From Pleurotus ostreatus/Saccharomyces cerevisiae fusant (lineage: Eukaryota > Opisthokonta): 40,568 nt of DNA. Of this stretch, positions 21,281-31,567 are shown piece by piece (position 1 is the stretch's first letter; every line of letters begins with the position of its first letter). A program made the position numbers and the translations under genes. The notes below the pieces were generated by a model that saw only the letters and a program-made list of their open reading frames with translations, ran no database searches and was not told the origin of the DNA. The stretch spans positions 1-40,568 of the forward strand of contig JAMQCK010000195.1 of assembly GCA_024196135.1 (NCBI GenBank). The letters are read 5' to 3'.

Positions 21281-22447
21281 CTACGCACCCCTCGCATCTC
21301 TCTTCATCTCGTCCGGAATATACGGTTCGACTTCTGCCCACGTCGAGGGACGCATGCGGAAGACGTCGCCTATGGTACAATACGATATATCGCCGATATG
21401 CGCCACGGGTTTGAACCTCTGTATGTCGACGACGCCGCGCTCTGTCAGGACGTTTCGGCGGACGTGAATATATCTGGGAAGACGGGATGAGTGGACGTCG
21501 AAGTGGAAGTGGAAGCGGAAGTGGAAGTGGAAGTGGAGATGGAGGTAGAAATGGAAGTGGAATCTGCACTCGTCCTGATGAGCGCGCGCGAGTGTACTCA
21601 CTTCACTCGGCCGAGCACGTGTGTATACTCGAGGTCGCCGCTCTGCGGGTCGCGTATCTCGTGAGTGTGCATGAGCTGTGAGAGCGAGATAAGGATACAT
21701 TCATATATATTCGTATTATGAGGAAGCCACACATACCTCACACTCCATCGAGAAGGCACTTTCCTTGACACGCGGAGGCGTCACAGTCCTCTGCGGGACA
21801 TTTAGCTATCGTGTATCTTCCGCACACAGAGAATTGCCCCTCACACTCGCGACCTTCGTGAGACCGGAAAGCGCCCACTCACTGACACCCGGGGGCGCGT
21901 TCAATCCCGTCACGCACGCCTGCGTGACCCACGGCTCGCTGATGATGCTCACGACGAAGCCGTGCCCTATCTGAAGATTGGTCAACGTGTCCGACGGCCC
22001 GTGATCACCTGGCTGCACGAAGAAGGACACCACCCCGGTCACGAAGCTGAGCGAGCTGGAGTCAGAGTCAGCGCTGGTAAGTACGACGAAGCGAACTTGA
22101 ATATCGGACGTGCATACCTGAAGGGCGCGATGTTGTCGATCCCGTCCGCCGAGGTTGTCGACACGAAGGCAATGGGCCGGGGCACGATCCCGCTCTTCAT
22201 GAGCTGGTAGAGCTCCCTGGGCGGCGTCAATACCAGCAGAGCGCGTATAAATAAGAAAATGCGCTTACCGGTGGGGAAGCGTTGTAGCGTCCACGCCCTT
22301 GAATGTGTCCTCCTCGTCAATGCCCTGCATCCATTCTTTGCCCTCTACCGTCGCCGTCACCGGTTTTCCAAAGTGCCACTCCGGATCCGGCACCTGGTAA
22401 AACTCGGGTGTGCGCCACGGGTAAGCAGGGAGCTGAGGAGCCGCCAT
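21281..22447 (-). CDS. Flavin-reductase-like FMN-binding split-barrel protein, copy 2 (269 aa)
   Basis: Six exons: 22447-22269, 22216-22118, 22055-21845, 21790-21737, 21675-21602, 21473-21281 (TAG). The coding total is again 810 nt. Exons 2 to 5 have exactly the lengths seen in copy 1 (99, 211, 54, 74), with the same phases. Core motifs are GIVPRPIAFVSTTSADGIDN, GFVVSIISEPW, PPGVSEWALSGLT and PPRVKESAFSMECE, followed by a C-terminal HVRRNVLTERGVVDIQ segment. Same predicted FMN-binding oxidoreductase role as copy 1, substrate unknown. Intron 5 is enlarged to 128 nt by a GGAAGT hexanucleotide repeat. A TATAAA box lies 63 nt upstream of the ATG. Confidence 0.93.
21500..21560 (+). repeat. GGAAGT microsatellite in intron 5 of flavin-reductase-like copy 2
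   Basis: About ten imperfect GGAAGT hexamers with GGAAGC, GGAGAT and GGTAGA variants. They sit inside the 21474-21601 intron. Confidence 0.85.
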
Positions 22448-22509
22448 GATGCTAGGCGAAGAGGGGTGCTTGGGTGGGAAGGACGTCCTGATAACGGATA
22501 GCCTGTTCC

Positions 22510-22515
22510 TTTATA
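22510..22515 (-). promoter_or_regulatory. TATA box of flavin-reductase-like copy 2
   Basis: TATAAA on the minus strand, 63 nt upstream of the ATG at 22447. Confidence 0.6.
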
Positions 22516-22953
22516 CCTCTCTGGGTCGTCACGGGCGTTGTATAGGTCAGCGGCAATCTTGGCGTGCGCATGTCGGTCGATCCCGCTCAACACTTAGATA
22601 GCCGCTGTACGTCCACAAATGACCGCGCTGTACTCATCCATGTGGCCACTGTACTTCCCGTGGCAGCTGCCCAGCGGAGACGAGTGCAGAGCAATCAGTA
22701 AGTAGTAGGTCATCGATTCCGCACGGACTTCTTGACTTCGCTTTTGTACACGCGCCTTCCTGCCGCAAGGGTCAAAGCGCGTAGACACCCCTTTGCGTGC
22801 CTGGGGATTGGAAGTATCGGTCTTCAAGATATAAATTATACACATTCGAAGCTCTATAACGATGCTTCACGGCGATCAGCACAGGTGCGGACGAAGAAAG
22901 TCCCACTCACCATTGTTCATGACTCGACCAATGCTGTTCATGACTGTACAACT
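22516..22953. other. Spacer between flavin-reductase-like copies 2 and 3
   Basis: No gene seen. It contains the promoter of copy 2 and the 3' flank of copy 3. Confidence 0.5.
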
Positions 22954-24235
22954 CTACGCGCTTTTCCGCTGATCCCTCTTCATCTCCTCGCTCAGCAGCG
23001 GCTCCACCTCCTCCCACGACGGCGCTGGCATCCTGTAGACATCGCCGATCGTGCCGTACGAAATATCCCCCATGCGCGCGACGGGCTTGTACTTCTGCAC
23101 GTCGACGGCGCCTTTCTCGTTGAGGACGGCGCGGCGGACGTGGATGTATCTGGATCTAGCATCAGCTTCGAGGCGACGACGATAGTGACGAATAGACGCG
23201 ACGAGAATACTTCCGAACAGAGGCGACGAGGATAGTGATGATTAGACGCGACGACGAATGTGACGGATAGAAGCGACGACGAATATGACGAATAGACCCG
23301 CCGACGAAAGTGACGAATAGACGCGATACTACTAGATGCAGCATTACTTACTTGACCTCGCCGAGGACGTGCGTGTAGAAGAGTTTGCCGGTTCGCGGGT
23401 CGTGGACTTCGTATTGGTGTAGGAACTAGGGAAGTATCAGTGGTGAGTTTACGCCCAACATCGACAAACTCACCTCGCACTCCATAGCAAACGCGCTCTC
23501 CTTGACGCGCGGAGCTTTCACGACTTTCTGAGGCGCACGACTGATAAGCCACAGCGGCCTACACCAACCCATCGAGCTCAAAGGACCAAAACTCACACTC
23601 GCCACCTTCGTCAGCCCCGAGAAGCCCCACTCGCTCACCCCCGGCGGCGCCGGAATCGCCGCCGCATGCGCATTCACGAGCCATGGCTCGCTGATGAGGT
23701 TGACGACGAAGCCGCGCTCGGACTTGATGTTGGCGAGCGTGTCCTTGGTGCGCTCGCCCTCGGAGATGGAGAAGGCGACGGCGCCGGTGGCGACGTTGAA
23801 GAAGCTGTAGTCTGGGATTAGAAAGGGGGAGATATAGAGGTGAGGGCGAGAGAGAGCCAGAGGAAGGATGGGGAGGAGAGTGGGATGAGGGAGGGAGAAG
23901 AACATGCCTAAAGGGCGCCAAGTTGTCGACTCCGTCAGAGGAAGTGGTCGACACGAAGGCGATGGGACGCGGTACGACGCCGCTCTTCATGACGTTGTAC
24001 AGGTCCCTGTAGAGTGTTAGGAAACACGAATGACGCTTCAAGAGATGAATGCATACCTCGGCGCAGTCGTCGCCGGGTCAATCTCCTTGAACGCATCGGG
24101 CTCGTCTATGCCCTCCAACCACCTCTTGCCTTCTTCGGTTGCAGACACCGGCGTCCCGTACTTCCACTCGGGATGTGGAGCCTGGACGAACTGGGGCGTG
24201 CGAGGGCGGAAGGGTGGAAGGTCTTGCCTAGACAT
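22954..24235 (-). CDS. Flavin-reductase-like FMN-binding split-barrel protein, copy 3 (269 aa)
   Basis: Six exons: 24235-24057, 24006-23908, 23804-23597, 23527-23474, 23425-23352, 23149-22954 (TAG). The coding total is 810 nt as in copies 1 and 2, even though exon 3 is one codon shorter. Core motifs are GVVPRPIAFVSTTSSDGVDN, GFVVNLISEPWLVNAHAAA, PPGVSEWGFSGLT and PRVKESAFAMECE. It is the most diverged of the three in the body of the domain (SFFNVATGAVAF in place of SSLNFVTGVVSF). Intron 2 starts with GC (GCATGT) rather than GT. This is the only reading that keeps the family frame and the exact 99-nt exon 2. Intron 5 carries a 25-bp minisatellite. Same predicted FMN-binding role, substrate unknown. 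Confidence 0.92.
23169..23318 (+). repeat. 25-bp minisatellite, six units, in intron 5 of flavin-reductase-like copy 3
   Basis: Units begin at 23169, 23194, 23219, 23244, 23269 and 23294, plus a partial unit to about 23327. The consensus begins agacgcgacgacgaatgtga and ends cgaat. Units differ by a few substitutions only. The array lies wholly inside the 23150-23351 intron. Confidence 0.9.
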
Positions 24236-27200
24236 ATTTGATGACAGTTGAGGAGTGTGCTGCGAAGGGTAGAGGAAGATGATGGGCAGTGGTGAGAGGC
24301 GATTCAGCGATTAGATATCGCATCTCAAGGCGACGTCACGTTGCTCGCTGACTAAAGGGTCTTGTGGCGTCCACTGCTTCGAACGTTACCTAGTGGGCGC
24401 TACTGCGCGCTTGGGCGGTCGTCGCAGGCGCTTGTGGGAACCCATGGGTATCGTTCATCGGCTTCACGGTCACTAGACCGGGGCAAGTGTCAGTCGGATC
24501 TCGAGAGATGCAGATGGACTGCGGATGCACGGCTCATGGCGCCGATACCAGGACGGGACGCGCCGATGCTCGTAGCGGAGATGGAATTGGTCTTTGTATT
24601 GGCGCCATTCATGCCAGAAAAGGTGCAGTGAAGGTTGAAGATAAGGACTGCGCCGTGGCTGTGCTCGCTTTTCGCCGGACGCCACGCGAGCATTACCCGT
24701 GACGTGTCGCGCTGTCACTACAGTACCACTGTCACGTCGACGCGTCCCCGCCCCCCGTCATGACCCTCGACCCTCTCTATCACGAATGCCGGAATAAGAT
24801 GGCCTGTAAAAACGCCTGGGCATCGGGTACTTGGTGACTACTGTGCTTGACCTCACTTGGCTCTCATCCATGCTGCAATCATCACCTTGCGCCGGCGATG
24901 GCGCTCACGACGTCCGACGGCTTGCAGACGAGAGCATCCGTTCAAGCGTATGAAGACCTACTGACATATGAGGGAATCGATGAAGCGCACCGAAATCACC
25001 GGTGAACGAGCATATGTATACGGACAAGCTGCTGACGCGGCAATCTCCTGGGTGGCCCCATTCGATCGCTTCGCTGGCACTGAACTCTGCTCCGCTATGA
25101 TGCAGGAGACATTTTCTCCGCATTTTCAGTGTTTCGTCGAATATGTCTCGGTCAACTTCACTCAAAGACTACGCCCGTCGACGAGCGACATCCTAGTCAC
25201 GACGGGTCCGGTCGAGCATTTGCCACAAAAGCGAGCGTAAATTGAAAGCAAAGCCATTACTCCACGCGGTCGAACGCATTCTTGGAGACTGTCCGCTATA
25301 CAAGCGCTCAACCGTCCTATTGGCGTGCTTCTCGGCTCACGTCCCGAACGAAGCTGAAAGCGTATGCCACCCAACGGCGCTCTCCGGTGCTTGTATCCTA
25401 ACCGAACAATGGTATGTAGTACGCCTATCATCCCGTCTTCCAATTGCGCACTGTCTCACCCACGCCCGAGCTTACGCGTCCCTGCAGGCTATATCCATCC
25501 TGAGACAAGCACCTTGCATTCCTTGTTGATAGGCGCTGACCGGAGGGAACCGCTCGCGCAATACCCTCTCTCCAGCTCACTGATGTTAGCCACGTCCCGC
25601 AACCCACATGGACTTGTTCTTCCTCGTGCATGCACGACGTGCTATCATACCGAATCGCCATGTACCCTCTGTGAATTCCCTGTCTTTTCATTTGGATTAT
25701 CTGACCTGCATATCGAATCCTCTTCGCCGGGAAGCGTCGCGCAGGCCGCAATCGTGCGCAGCGGCTGTCCAAGGTTTATGGAGTTTACGCACGGAGTCCC
25801 AACGCGGGCGCGCTAGATGGATGACGGAGGCAACATTCTACCCTGAATCGCCAGCGGCGGCGCCAATGACGCTCGTCTGCGGCAGGGCTCTCCATAGGCG
25901 CTAGCAGGGATCATGATACGCGCGCCCTCGCTGGCGATCCGTCGCGTCTGACGCTTTATGTCGGGTGAGGCTGTTCTGACTTTCTGGTCTGCGGCGTTGA
26001 GTGCGGCGTATTCAGGAATCAATATTCAGTTCACGCCGATTCGCGTAGTACTGCTCACCTTGCGGTGCTCTAGCACACTCTTCTTGACTACTGTCTATCT
26101 AGACTTTTTGGGCGGAAGCGCCTGTCGCTTGCCTGAGGGACCTCCCGAGGTCGTATCAGGTACGCGTGGCATCTTATGTGGCAATTATCATGAGGTACCA
26201 GTTGGAGGTCTTACGCGCGTCCGTCTGCTTACATTAAAACGCAGGATCTCCCTGAAAACCTTCCATTACTTGACGCGCGTCAAGGGACGCAGGGAGCCGC
26301 TTCGACATGCCCTTCATGGGAAGCCAGCGCATTCGTGGCAAGGTGCCCCACCTCGACACGTAGGTCCTGCCAATGACTCTCATAGGCGTGTGTTCTTCTA
26401 TTTCTACTCTCTGAGTGGTTTTGGCGTACCAGGGACCGAGCTTGACTCGTATCAGCATCGCATGTGTGGGGGTGTAGAATAGGAAAATCAAGCTGCTTGA
26501 ACGTGTGCGAGTGCATACTTCTGCGCTGTTCCTGCCCCTTCGACTGCACTAGTACCATCCCATATATCGTCTATCACTCTCTCTCCTAACTCTGGCTGCC
26601 GCACCTGCCTGGAAGAGGGCCTCTCGTGGCCCACCTACCATGGTAAGTACAGGTTGATTTCCCTCGGCGAATGCCGAACGTGCTTGCTTCCAACGTTTGC
26701 GGTACCCCACGGGACTTCTCTCCTACCGCTTCTTCCTAAACTTGAAGATGCTGCTACATCATACATCCCGTCCGTCATGCGCGCACATTTGGAAAAGCTG
26801 AATACCCTCTGGCTGATTCCGAAGCACCGCTCACCATACGTGCGGAGGAATGGCTGCCACATCGCGTGCGGCCTCACAGTTCCCAGGCCCCAGGCTATTC
26901 TGGGCCGGAGCAAAAGCTGATCGGCCTACGCAATTCCCATTTCGAACAGCATACATAAGGCGCGCGGGACGGGGAGCTCATCGACACCCCCGCCCCCGCC
27001 AGCAGGGCCCCGCCGCATCGAGTCGCTGCCACGTTCATCAGCGATCGGATCTCGGTCACGTCACCCGTGAGTATTTCCCAGCCCTTGTCTCTTCCCACCA
27101 TCTCGCCATACTTCCCGTTATGCTTCACGTCCCTCCATCGTCCTCCCCTTTCCTTCGACTGGCTCGACTTCGAGCAAGTTAAACTTCGTGATCGCGACGA

Positions 27201-27360
27201 CGATCTTCACGTGACCGCATCGTCGCGCCAAATGTCGCAATAGGTCGCAATAGGGTCGCCATTGTTAATTTGGTCATGCCTCCAGGTCGTTTGGGACGTC
27301 CTGCAACCTCCCCTCGTCAACGCTGCAGTCGATCTCACGCGCAGAACGCGAATACCCATC
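24236..27360. other. Gene-poor region of about 3.1 kb
   Basis: Frames up to 174 residues occur (25364-25816 and 25958-26482 on +) but show no domain, no coding-like composition and no plausible splice partners. I therefore call no gene. A gcgacgtcacg element near 24330 resembles a CRE site and may belong to the promoter of flavin-reductase-like copy 3. The last 300 bp, with good GT/AG sites such as gtgagt at 27067, may contain the untranslated leader of the gene at 27361. Confidence 0.45.
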
Positions 27361-28359
27361 ATGGACACCTGCCCGACCGAGCTGCACCTCTACATCTGCC
27401 AACTCGCGTCCTCTGTGGACGACGGGCGCACAATCCGCTCCCTGGCAAGCGTCTCCCACTACTATCGCTCCCTCGCACACCACCTCATCCACACATCCGT
27501 GTCGCTATCTTCGGCGGCGCGCATCATCGACTTCGCGGAGAAGCTCGAAGGCGAAGACGGTGCCCTGCGAAGAGGGGTCAAGCACCTATTCATCTCCGAT
27601 CGTCATACCTCCCCCACGCACCGCCCGCGATCGCAACACGTGCAGGAATCTATAGCGCGCGTTCTGAGCCTCACGGGCCCGTCGCTCGAGACGCTGTCCA
27701 TACACTGTAGCAGCTTGCTCTCCAGCGCGACTCTCCTCGCGCATACCGCGTTCCGGATACCCTTCCCCCGCCTCGAGGAGCTCACCATGCACGGGCTATA
27801 CCCCTTCCCCTCCGATACGCATACCCGACTGCCCCGACTGCAACGACTGCACCTGTCCGGCCATCGCAACCCGCACGGGCTCCTCCAGCTCGGCGGGATC
27901 GAAACAGCGTGCCCCGACCTGCGCGTCCTGCGCGTCGACGGCGTGTCAGGTGCCCCCGCCTTCGCCCGCGAGCTCCAGCAGGCGATGTGCGAGCTGCGCG
28001 ACCCGCACCCGCTCGAGGACGAGCCGGCGGGGTCGACCCTGGAGCTCTTTCCGGCGCGCTTACCCCCGTTGATCGAGTGCGTCACCGTGCAGCCGGCGAA
28101 GTCGGAGGTGCGGTCGGCTGGGAGGGCCGTAAAAGAGAACGCGATGATGCGCGTGTTCGAGTCTATGAGCGAGGAGTTCGCGAAGGGGGCGGTTGAAAAC
28201 CACGAAGAGTCTGGGAAGGGAGGAGCGGCCTTCGACGGTGATGATCTCACGTTCGCGCTGATCAAGCCTCCTGCGGGTACGGAGGATATGTGCACGGTTA
28301 TGCGGGATCTTTGGGCACGGAGGATAGGCGGCGGCGATGATGGTCTTATTTATTCATAG
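27361..28359 (+). CDS. F-box-like protein, single exon (332 aa)
   Basis: ATG at 27361 in good context (ccatcatgga) to TAG at 28359. The N-terminus, CPTELHLYICQLASSVDDG then IRSLASVSHYYRSLAHHLI, follows the pattern of degenerate agaricomycete F-box-like proteins (a Pro-x-Glu-Leu start, then a Leu-Ala-x-Val-Ser segment). It is shorter than a full F-box. The rest contains irregular leucine-rich units (FPRLEELTMHGLYPF, LPRLQRLHLSG, CPDLRVLRVDGV). The frame stays open 99 nt upstream of the ATG, so an extra 5' exon is possible. Role as an SCF substrate adaptor is only an inference. The C-terminal 80 residues have no recognisable feature. Confidence 0.72.
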   Translation: MDTCPTELHLYICQLASSVDDGRTIRSLASVSHYYRSLAHHLIHTSVSLSSAARIIDFAEKLEGEDGALRRGVKHLFISDRHTSPTHRPRSQHVQESIARVLSLTGPSLETLSIHCSSLLSSATLLAHTAFRIPFPRLEELTMHGLYPFPSDTHTRLPRLQRLHLSGHRNPHGLLQLGGIETACPDLRVLRVDGVSGAPAFARELQQAMCELRDPHPLEDEPAGSTLELFPARLPPLIECVTVQPAKSEVRSAGRAVKENAMMRVFESMSEEFAKGAVENHEESGKGGAAFDGDDLTFALIKPPAGTEDMCTVMRDLWARRIGGGDDGLIYS

Positions 28360-28714
28360 TATTTATACGCACCTGTAGCATGGATTGGAATTCGGATTGC
28401 TTGTATCTCAAGTCTTGGTTCTGCAACCATAGAAGCATAAAGAAAGTCCGTCGCTTGTGGCTTCTGAATCAGGGGATGAAAACGGTGAACGTCGTCTTGA
28501 AGCTGAAGGGTGGCTTGAGCGCGACGAATGCCGGATTGGTCGCCTGAGGATCCAGTCCAGTCCACGCGAGCATTCGATCGTAGTGAGAGGGTATCGCGCG
28601 TAGACTTGAGTGTACATGTACAACAGGCGGTATACACAATGTCCTTGCGGCTATCGGCGACGACACAGGATGAACGGGCTCTCCTCTTAAGCACCTCTAG
28701 GCGGCGTGGCGGCG
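28360..28714. other. Convergent intergenic region
   Basis: 355 bp between the stop codons of two tail-to-tail genes. No gene is seen. Confidence 0.5.
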
Positions 28715-29956
28715 TCATCTGCGGCATACGACCATCCCTGCGGTGAACAGGACGATACCCAAGTAGTACATGGTCGTGATACCTGCAAGAAGCGTCAGCA
28801 GCGCATCTCATCTCATAGCTACCCAACTTACTCCTCCGATAATGCGGAAGCATCCGCTTCTCGTACCCCAGCATCGGCATACCCATGAAGTTTGCCACCA
28901 TATGCGCACTGACCGGCGCGAAGATGTTTCCGGAGATGAGGAATATGTCGACGCAGTAGGCGCCGAAGAGCGTGGTGTAGGTGAATTGGAAGGCTGAGGG
29001 CCTCTTTCAGCATCGCGAGGGGATGATATGTAAAGATTGGCATACCTGTTTGCGCTAGCGCCTGCTTCAATGCGCTGGACGTCTTTCCAAGGTTATTGTA
29101 TGCTTCCCATGCGTGGTGAAGGTGCGCTATACAGGAATGAAGTGCTACAAACCTGAGGAAATAGAGCAGGCTTACCCATGCCGAACCAAAGAGGGGACCC
29201 CCATACGATCTTCCATCGGGCAGCCCCGCACAGGGTATATACAGCGACAATGCATGCGCGGAAGACTATCTCTTCCGTGATAGGCGCCTACGGTTTGCAG
29301 TGAAATTAGTACCCCGAATACGGCGTTCGAATTACGGCGCTTACCACCACATAATTCCTGACGCCGACAGCATTGCCCACAGCGTTCTTCAAACTCGCCA
29401 GCAACCCGGGAGAGTACGCTTGATAGGGCATCCTCTTGCGCAGATATATCACGTAGATTGGTCCGGTGTATAGGATTGGTATCAATAGAAACGGAAGGTA
29501 GAAACGAAAGACGCTCGAGATGACGCCAACCGGCGTCAAAGACAAGAAACTAGAAACAGGTGGCAGAGGGAGGGCGAAGCCGAGAAGCTCGCGCCATTTG
29601 AGCACGTCCTTGAGGAAAGATTAGGGGTTAGTATGAGAGGGAGTTTAAGGGCTCACCATGCTGCAGATGTACAACAAGAGCAGAATAGAGAAGATGCTCG
29701 AGAAGGTGACTGCCCGCAGTCGCGTGCGAATGACCTCGGGATCGTCGCGGCCGCGCTTTTGGATCTCTAAAAGACATTCCTATAGCTCAATACTTCACAC
29801 CCCGTAGCCAAACTTACCTGATGAACTACCAGTAGCGAACCGCAGCCGGCCCTCTTTGACCACGTAAAGGGAGCCCACGTACGAGAGCGCGAACGTGAAA
29901 GCCAGGAGGTGCGCCTCCGACGTGGGCAGGCTCATAGACATAGAAACGGGCGGCAT
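28715..29956 (-). CDS. RCE1: CAAX prenyl protease 2, RCE1 type (311 aa)
   Basis: Seven exons: 29956-29818, 29766-29657, 29608-29345, 29287-29176, 29126-29046, 28993-28832, 28782-28715 (TGA), all in phase. This is a multi-span ER membrane protein that removes the last three residues of prenylated CAAX proteins such as Ras and Rho. All RCE1 signatures are present: APITEEIVFR (E176, E177, R181), FGMAHLHH (the F-x-x-x-H motif, H210) and APVSAHMVANFMGMP (H266 and N270). Acceptor choice at exon 5 (CTGTATAG) is decided by restoring FGMAH. Two earlier AGs would insert extra residues. Length fits fungal RCE1 proteins (about 300 aa). A TATATATA box sits only about 20 nt before the ATG chosen, so translation may begin at Met6 or Met8 instead. 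Confidence 0.95.
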
Positions 29957-29973
29957 AGCGAGGAAAGGGGTCA

Positions 29974-29983
29974 GTATATATAT
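29974..29983 (-). promoter_or_regulatory. TATA-like box next to the RCE1 start
   Basis: TATATATA on the minus strand, 18-27 nt before the first ATG. This is unusually close if the first ATG is used. Confidence 0.45.
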
Positions 29984-30340
29984 GGAGGGTCGAAGAGAGA
30001 GGTATCCTGCGCGGCGTGGGGATCCCGTGCAAAGTCAACATGCGGCGCGGGAAAAAGGCGGTGTCACGTAACGTGTCACTCGGTGAACTGATTGATGGGC
30101 GCTTGTAGGCGTTGGGGACATACTGCGACGCGCAACAAAACGTTGGTCAGGAACTGGCAGAGGCGACAGAACGATGATAAAGAAGGTTTCAAAGAGTTTG
30201 CATTGGAGTAGGTAAGCACATGGGTATCATATGAGTATGGTGAATGTTCGGCATATGGAGAGTTACGCGTAAACACCCTTGGCACAACGACGCGAAAGGA
30301 GCATACGATAGATGAGAGCCATCAAAAAGCTGTGTGAGAG
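29984..30340. other. Intergenic region between the RCE1 promoter and the kinase 3' end
   Basis: No gene seen. It holds the upstream flank of RCE1 and the 3' flank of the kinase gene. Confidence 0.5.
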
Positions 30341-31474
30341 TCAGTGAAGTTGACTGGGAAGATGACAAAACGACGCACCGGAATAGACTGACTCGGTGCT
30401 AAGGCGCGGTCGGCCAGCGTCGTTGAGGTACGTGTACTGCTTTCTGTCCGGTGGTAAGCAGTAAGGGGTACTCCTCGGCGTACGCGGGCATGACCGCGTG
30501 CTGCTACTGGACGAGGAGGTCACGGAGAGCATCGGGAGCGAAGATGATATCTGATCCTCTCCATATGCCTCGCGGGTGGCTGCCTTATGGGGCGACGAAG
30601 AGACGCGATACGCTGGGATAGCGTCGTAGTCGATGTCCTTCCCAGGACGAAAGGCGTCCAGACTAAGCTCTTTGAGCTCTCGCGCCGCCTCGCGCAGCGT
30701 GATGCGTTCCTTCGGGTCGAGCTCGAAGAATCGGCGTATAAACTGAAAGAACTCCGCCGTCATGTCGCCCAGGACGAGGAAGAACTGGGGGCCAGACTCC
30801 AGGAAGAGGCTGTACAGCTTGTCGTCCGGAGTCGCCTTCGTCCAGGGTTTGCGTCCAGTGACGAGGTAGAGAAGCGTCATCCCGAGCGACCACACATCGG
30901 CGGGACCGTTGTCGTACTCCCCGACAAGGCTCTCCGGACTGCGGTAAAAACCGCTGCCCGCGCCCTTGCCGCGCGTCCAATCATCGGGTGTGGCGAGGCC
31001 AAAGTCGCAGAGGCGCCATGTGCGAAGGTTGGCGGAGAGAAGGATGTTCTCGGGCTTGATATCGCGGTGGTAGAAGCGCTTGCCGTGCATGTACGCCAGA
31101 GCGCTGATGATCTGGCCGAAGCCGCGCTTGATGAGGCCCGGGCGGTCCGCAAAGATCTTTAGCTTCAACGCATCATGGAGGTCGATGCCGTCAGAGAGAT
31201 CCATGTGATGGTAGATGCCGCCGTGAGTCTCGTAGGCGCCCCAGAGCGAGACGATGTTGGGGTGGCCGTAGAGAGCGGCATGGATACAAGTCTCCTCTTG
31301 CTGGCGCTGAGCGACGTGAGAGCCAGCTGCAGGCTTCTTCTGCACCTTGATTGCGACTGATTGGTTTCGGTAGGTGTCAACGGCGCGGTAGACGCTGCCA
31401 AAGCTGCCGCATGCGAGGAGGGCTTCGAAGCGAAATCTGTCGTATTCGAACGGCGAATAGAATGTGCAGACCAT
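30341..31474 (-). CDS. Serine/threonine protein kinase, single exon (377 aa)
   Basis: Complete eukaryotic kinase domain at residues 15-290: glycine loop ACGSFGSVYRAV (21-32), catalytic Lys in VAIK (K43), YHRDIKPENILL (Asp138), CDFGLAT (Asp157), an activation loop ending FYRSPES, and ADVWSLGMTLLYLVTGRKPW in subdomain IX. It transfers phosphate from ATP to Ser/Thr of protein substrates. The shape resembles the fungal Ran1/Ksp1/Sks1-like kinases, which often have a short N-terminus and a low-complexity tail, but I cannot assign an ortholog. The tail (about 295-377) is rich in Ser, Thr, Pro and Arg. Near the end a GTGCGT..CACACAG pair could remove 46 nt and replace the last residues with a short Ala-Phe end. 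A TATAAGA box lies 85 nt upstream. Confidence 0.93.
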   Translation of the reverse strand: MVCTFYSPFEYDRFRFEALLACGSFGSVYRAVDTYRNQSVAIKVQKKPAAGSHVAQRQQEETCIHAALYGHPNIVSLWGAYETHGGIYHHMDLSDGIDLHDALKLKIFADRPGLIKRGFGQIISALAYMHGKRFYHRDIKPENILLSANLRTWRLCDFGLATPDDWTRGKGAGSGFYRSPESLVGEYDNGPADVWSLGMTLLYLVTGRKPWTKATPDDKLYSLFLESGPQFFLVLGDMTAEFFQFIRRFFELDPKERITLREAARELKELSLDAFRPGKDIDYDAIPAYRVSSSPHKAATREAYGEDQISSSLPMLSVTSSSSSSTRSCPRTPRSTPYCLPPDRKQYTYLNDAGRPRLSTESVYSGASFCHLPSQLH

Positions 31475-31558
31475 CGTTGTGATGTGTTGTTGGTTTGGGC
31501 AATCGGAGGTAAGGTGATGGGTTTGGGTGAGGTATAAGGACAGAATGAAGGGCGCTGC

Positions 31559-31567
31559 TCTTATAAG
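31559..31567 (-). promoter_or_regulatory. TATA box of the kinase gene
   Basis: TTATAAGA on the minus strand, 85 nt upstream of the ATG at 31474. Confidence 0.6.

Noticed and set aside
23169..23318. CRISPR-like array
   Set aside because: The units are contiguous 25-bp tandem copies with no unique spacers. They lie in an intron of a eukaryotic gene, so this is a minisatellite.
25364..26482. Two plus-strand frames (150 and 174 residues) as genes
   Set aside because: Atypical residue composition, no domain, no splice partners and no promoter evidence.
30587..31162. 191-residue frame opposite the kinase
   Set aside because: It is the antisense shadow of a complete kinase domain. The Glu/Val/Arg-rich composition is explained by the codons on the other strand.
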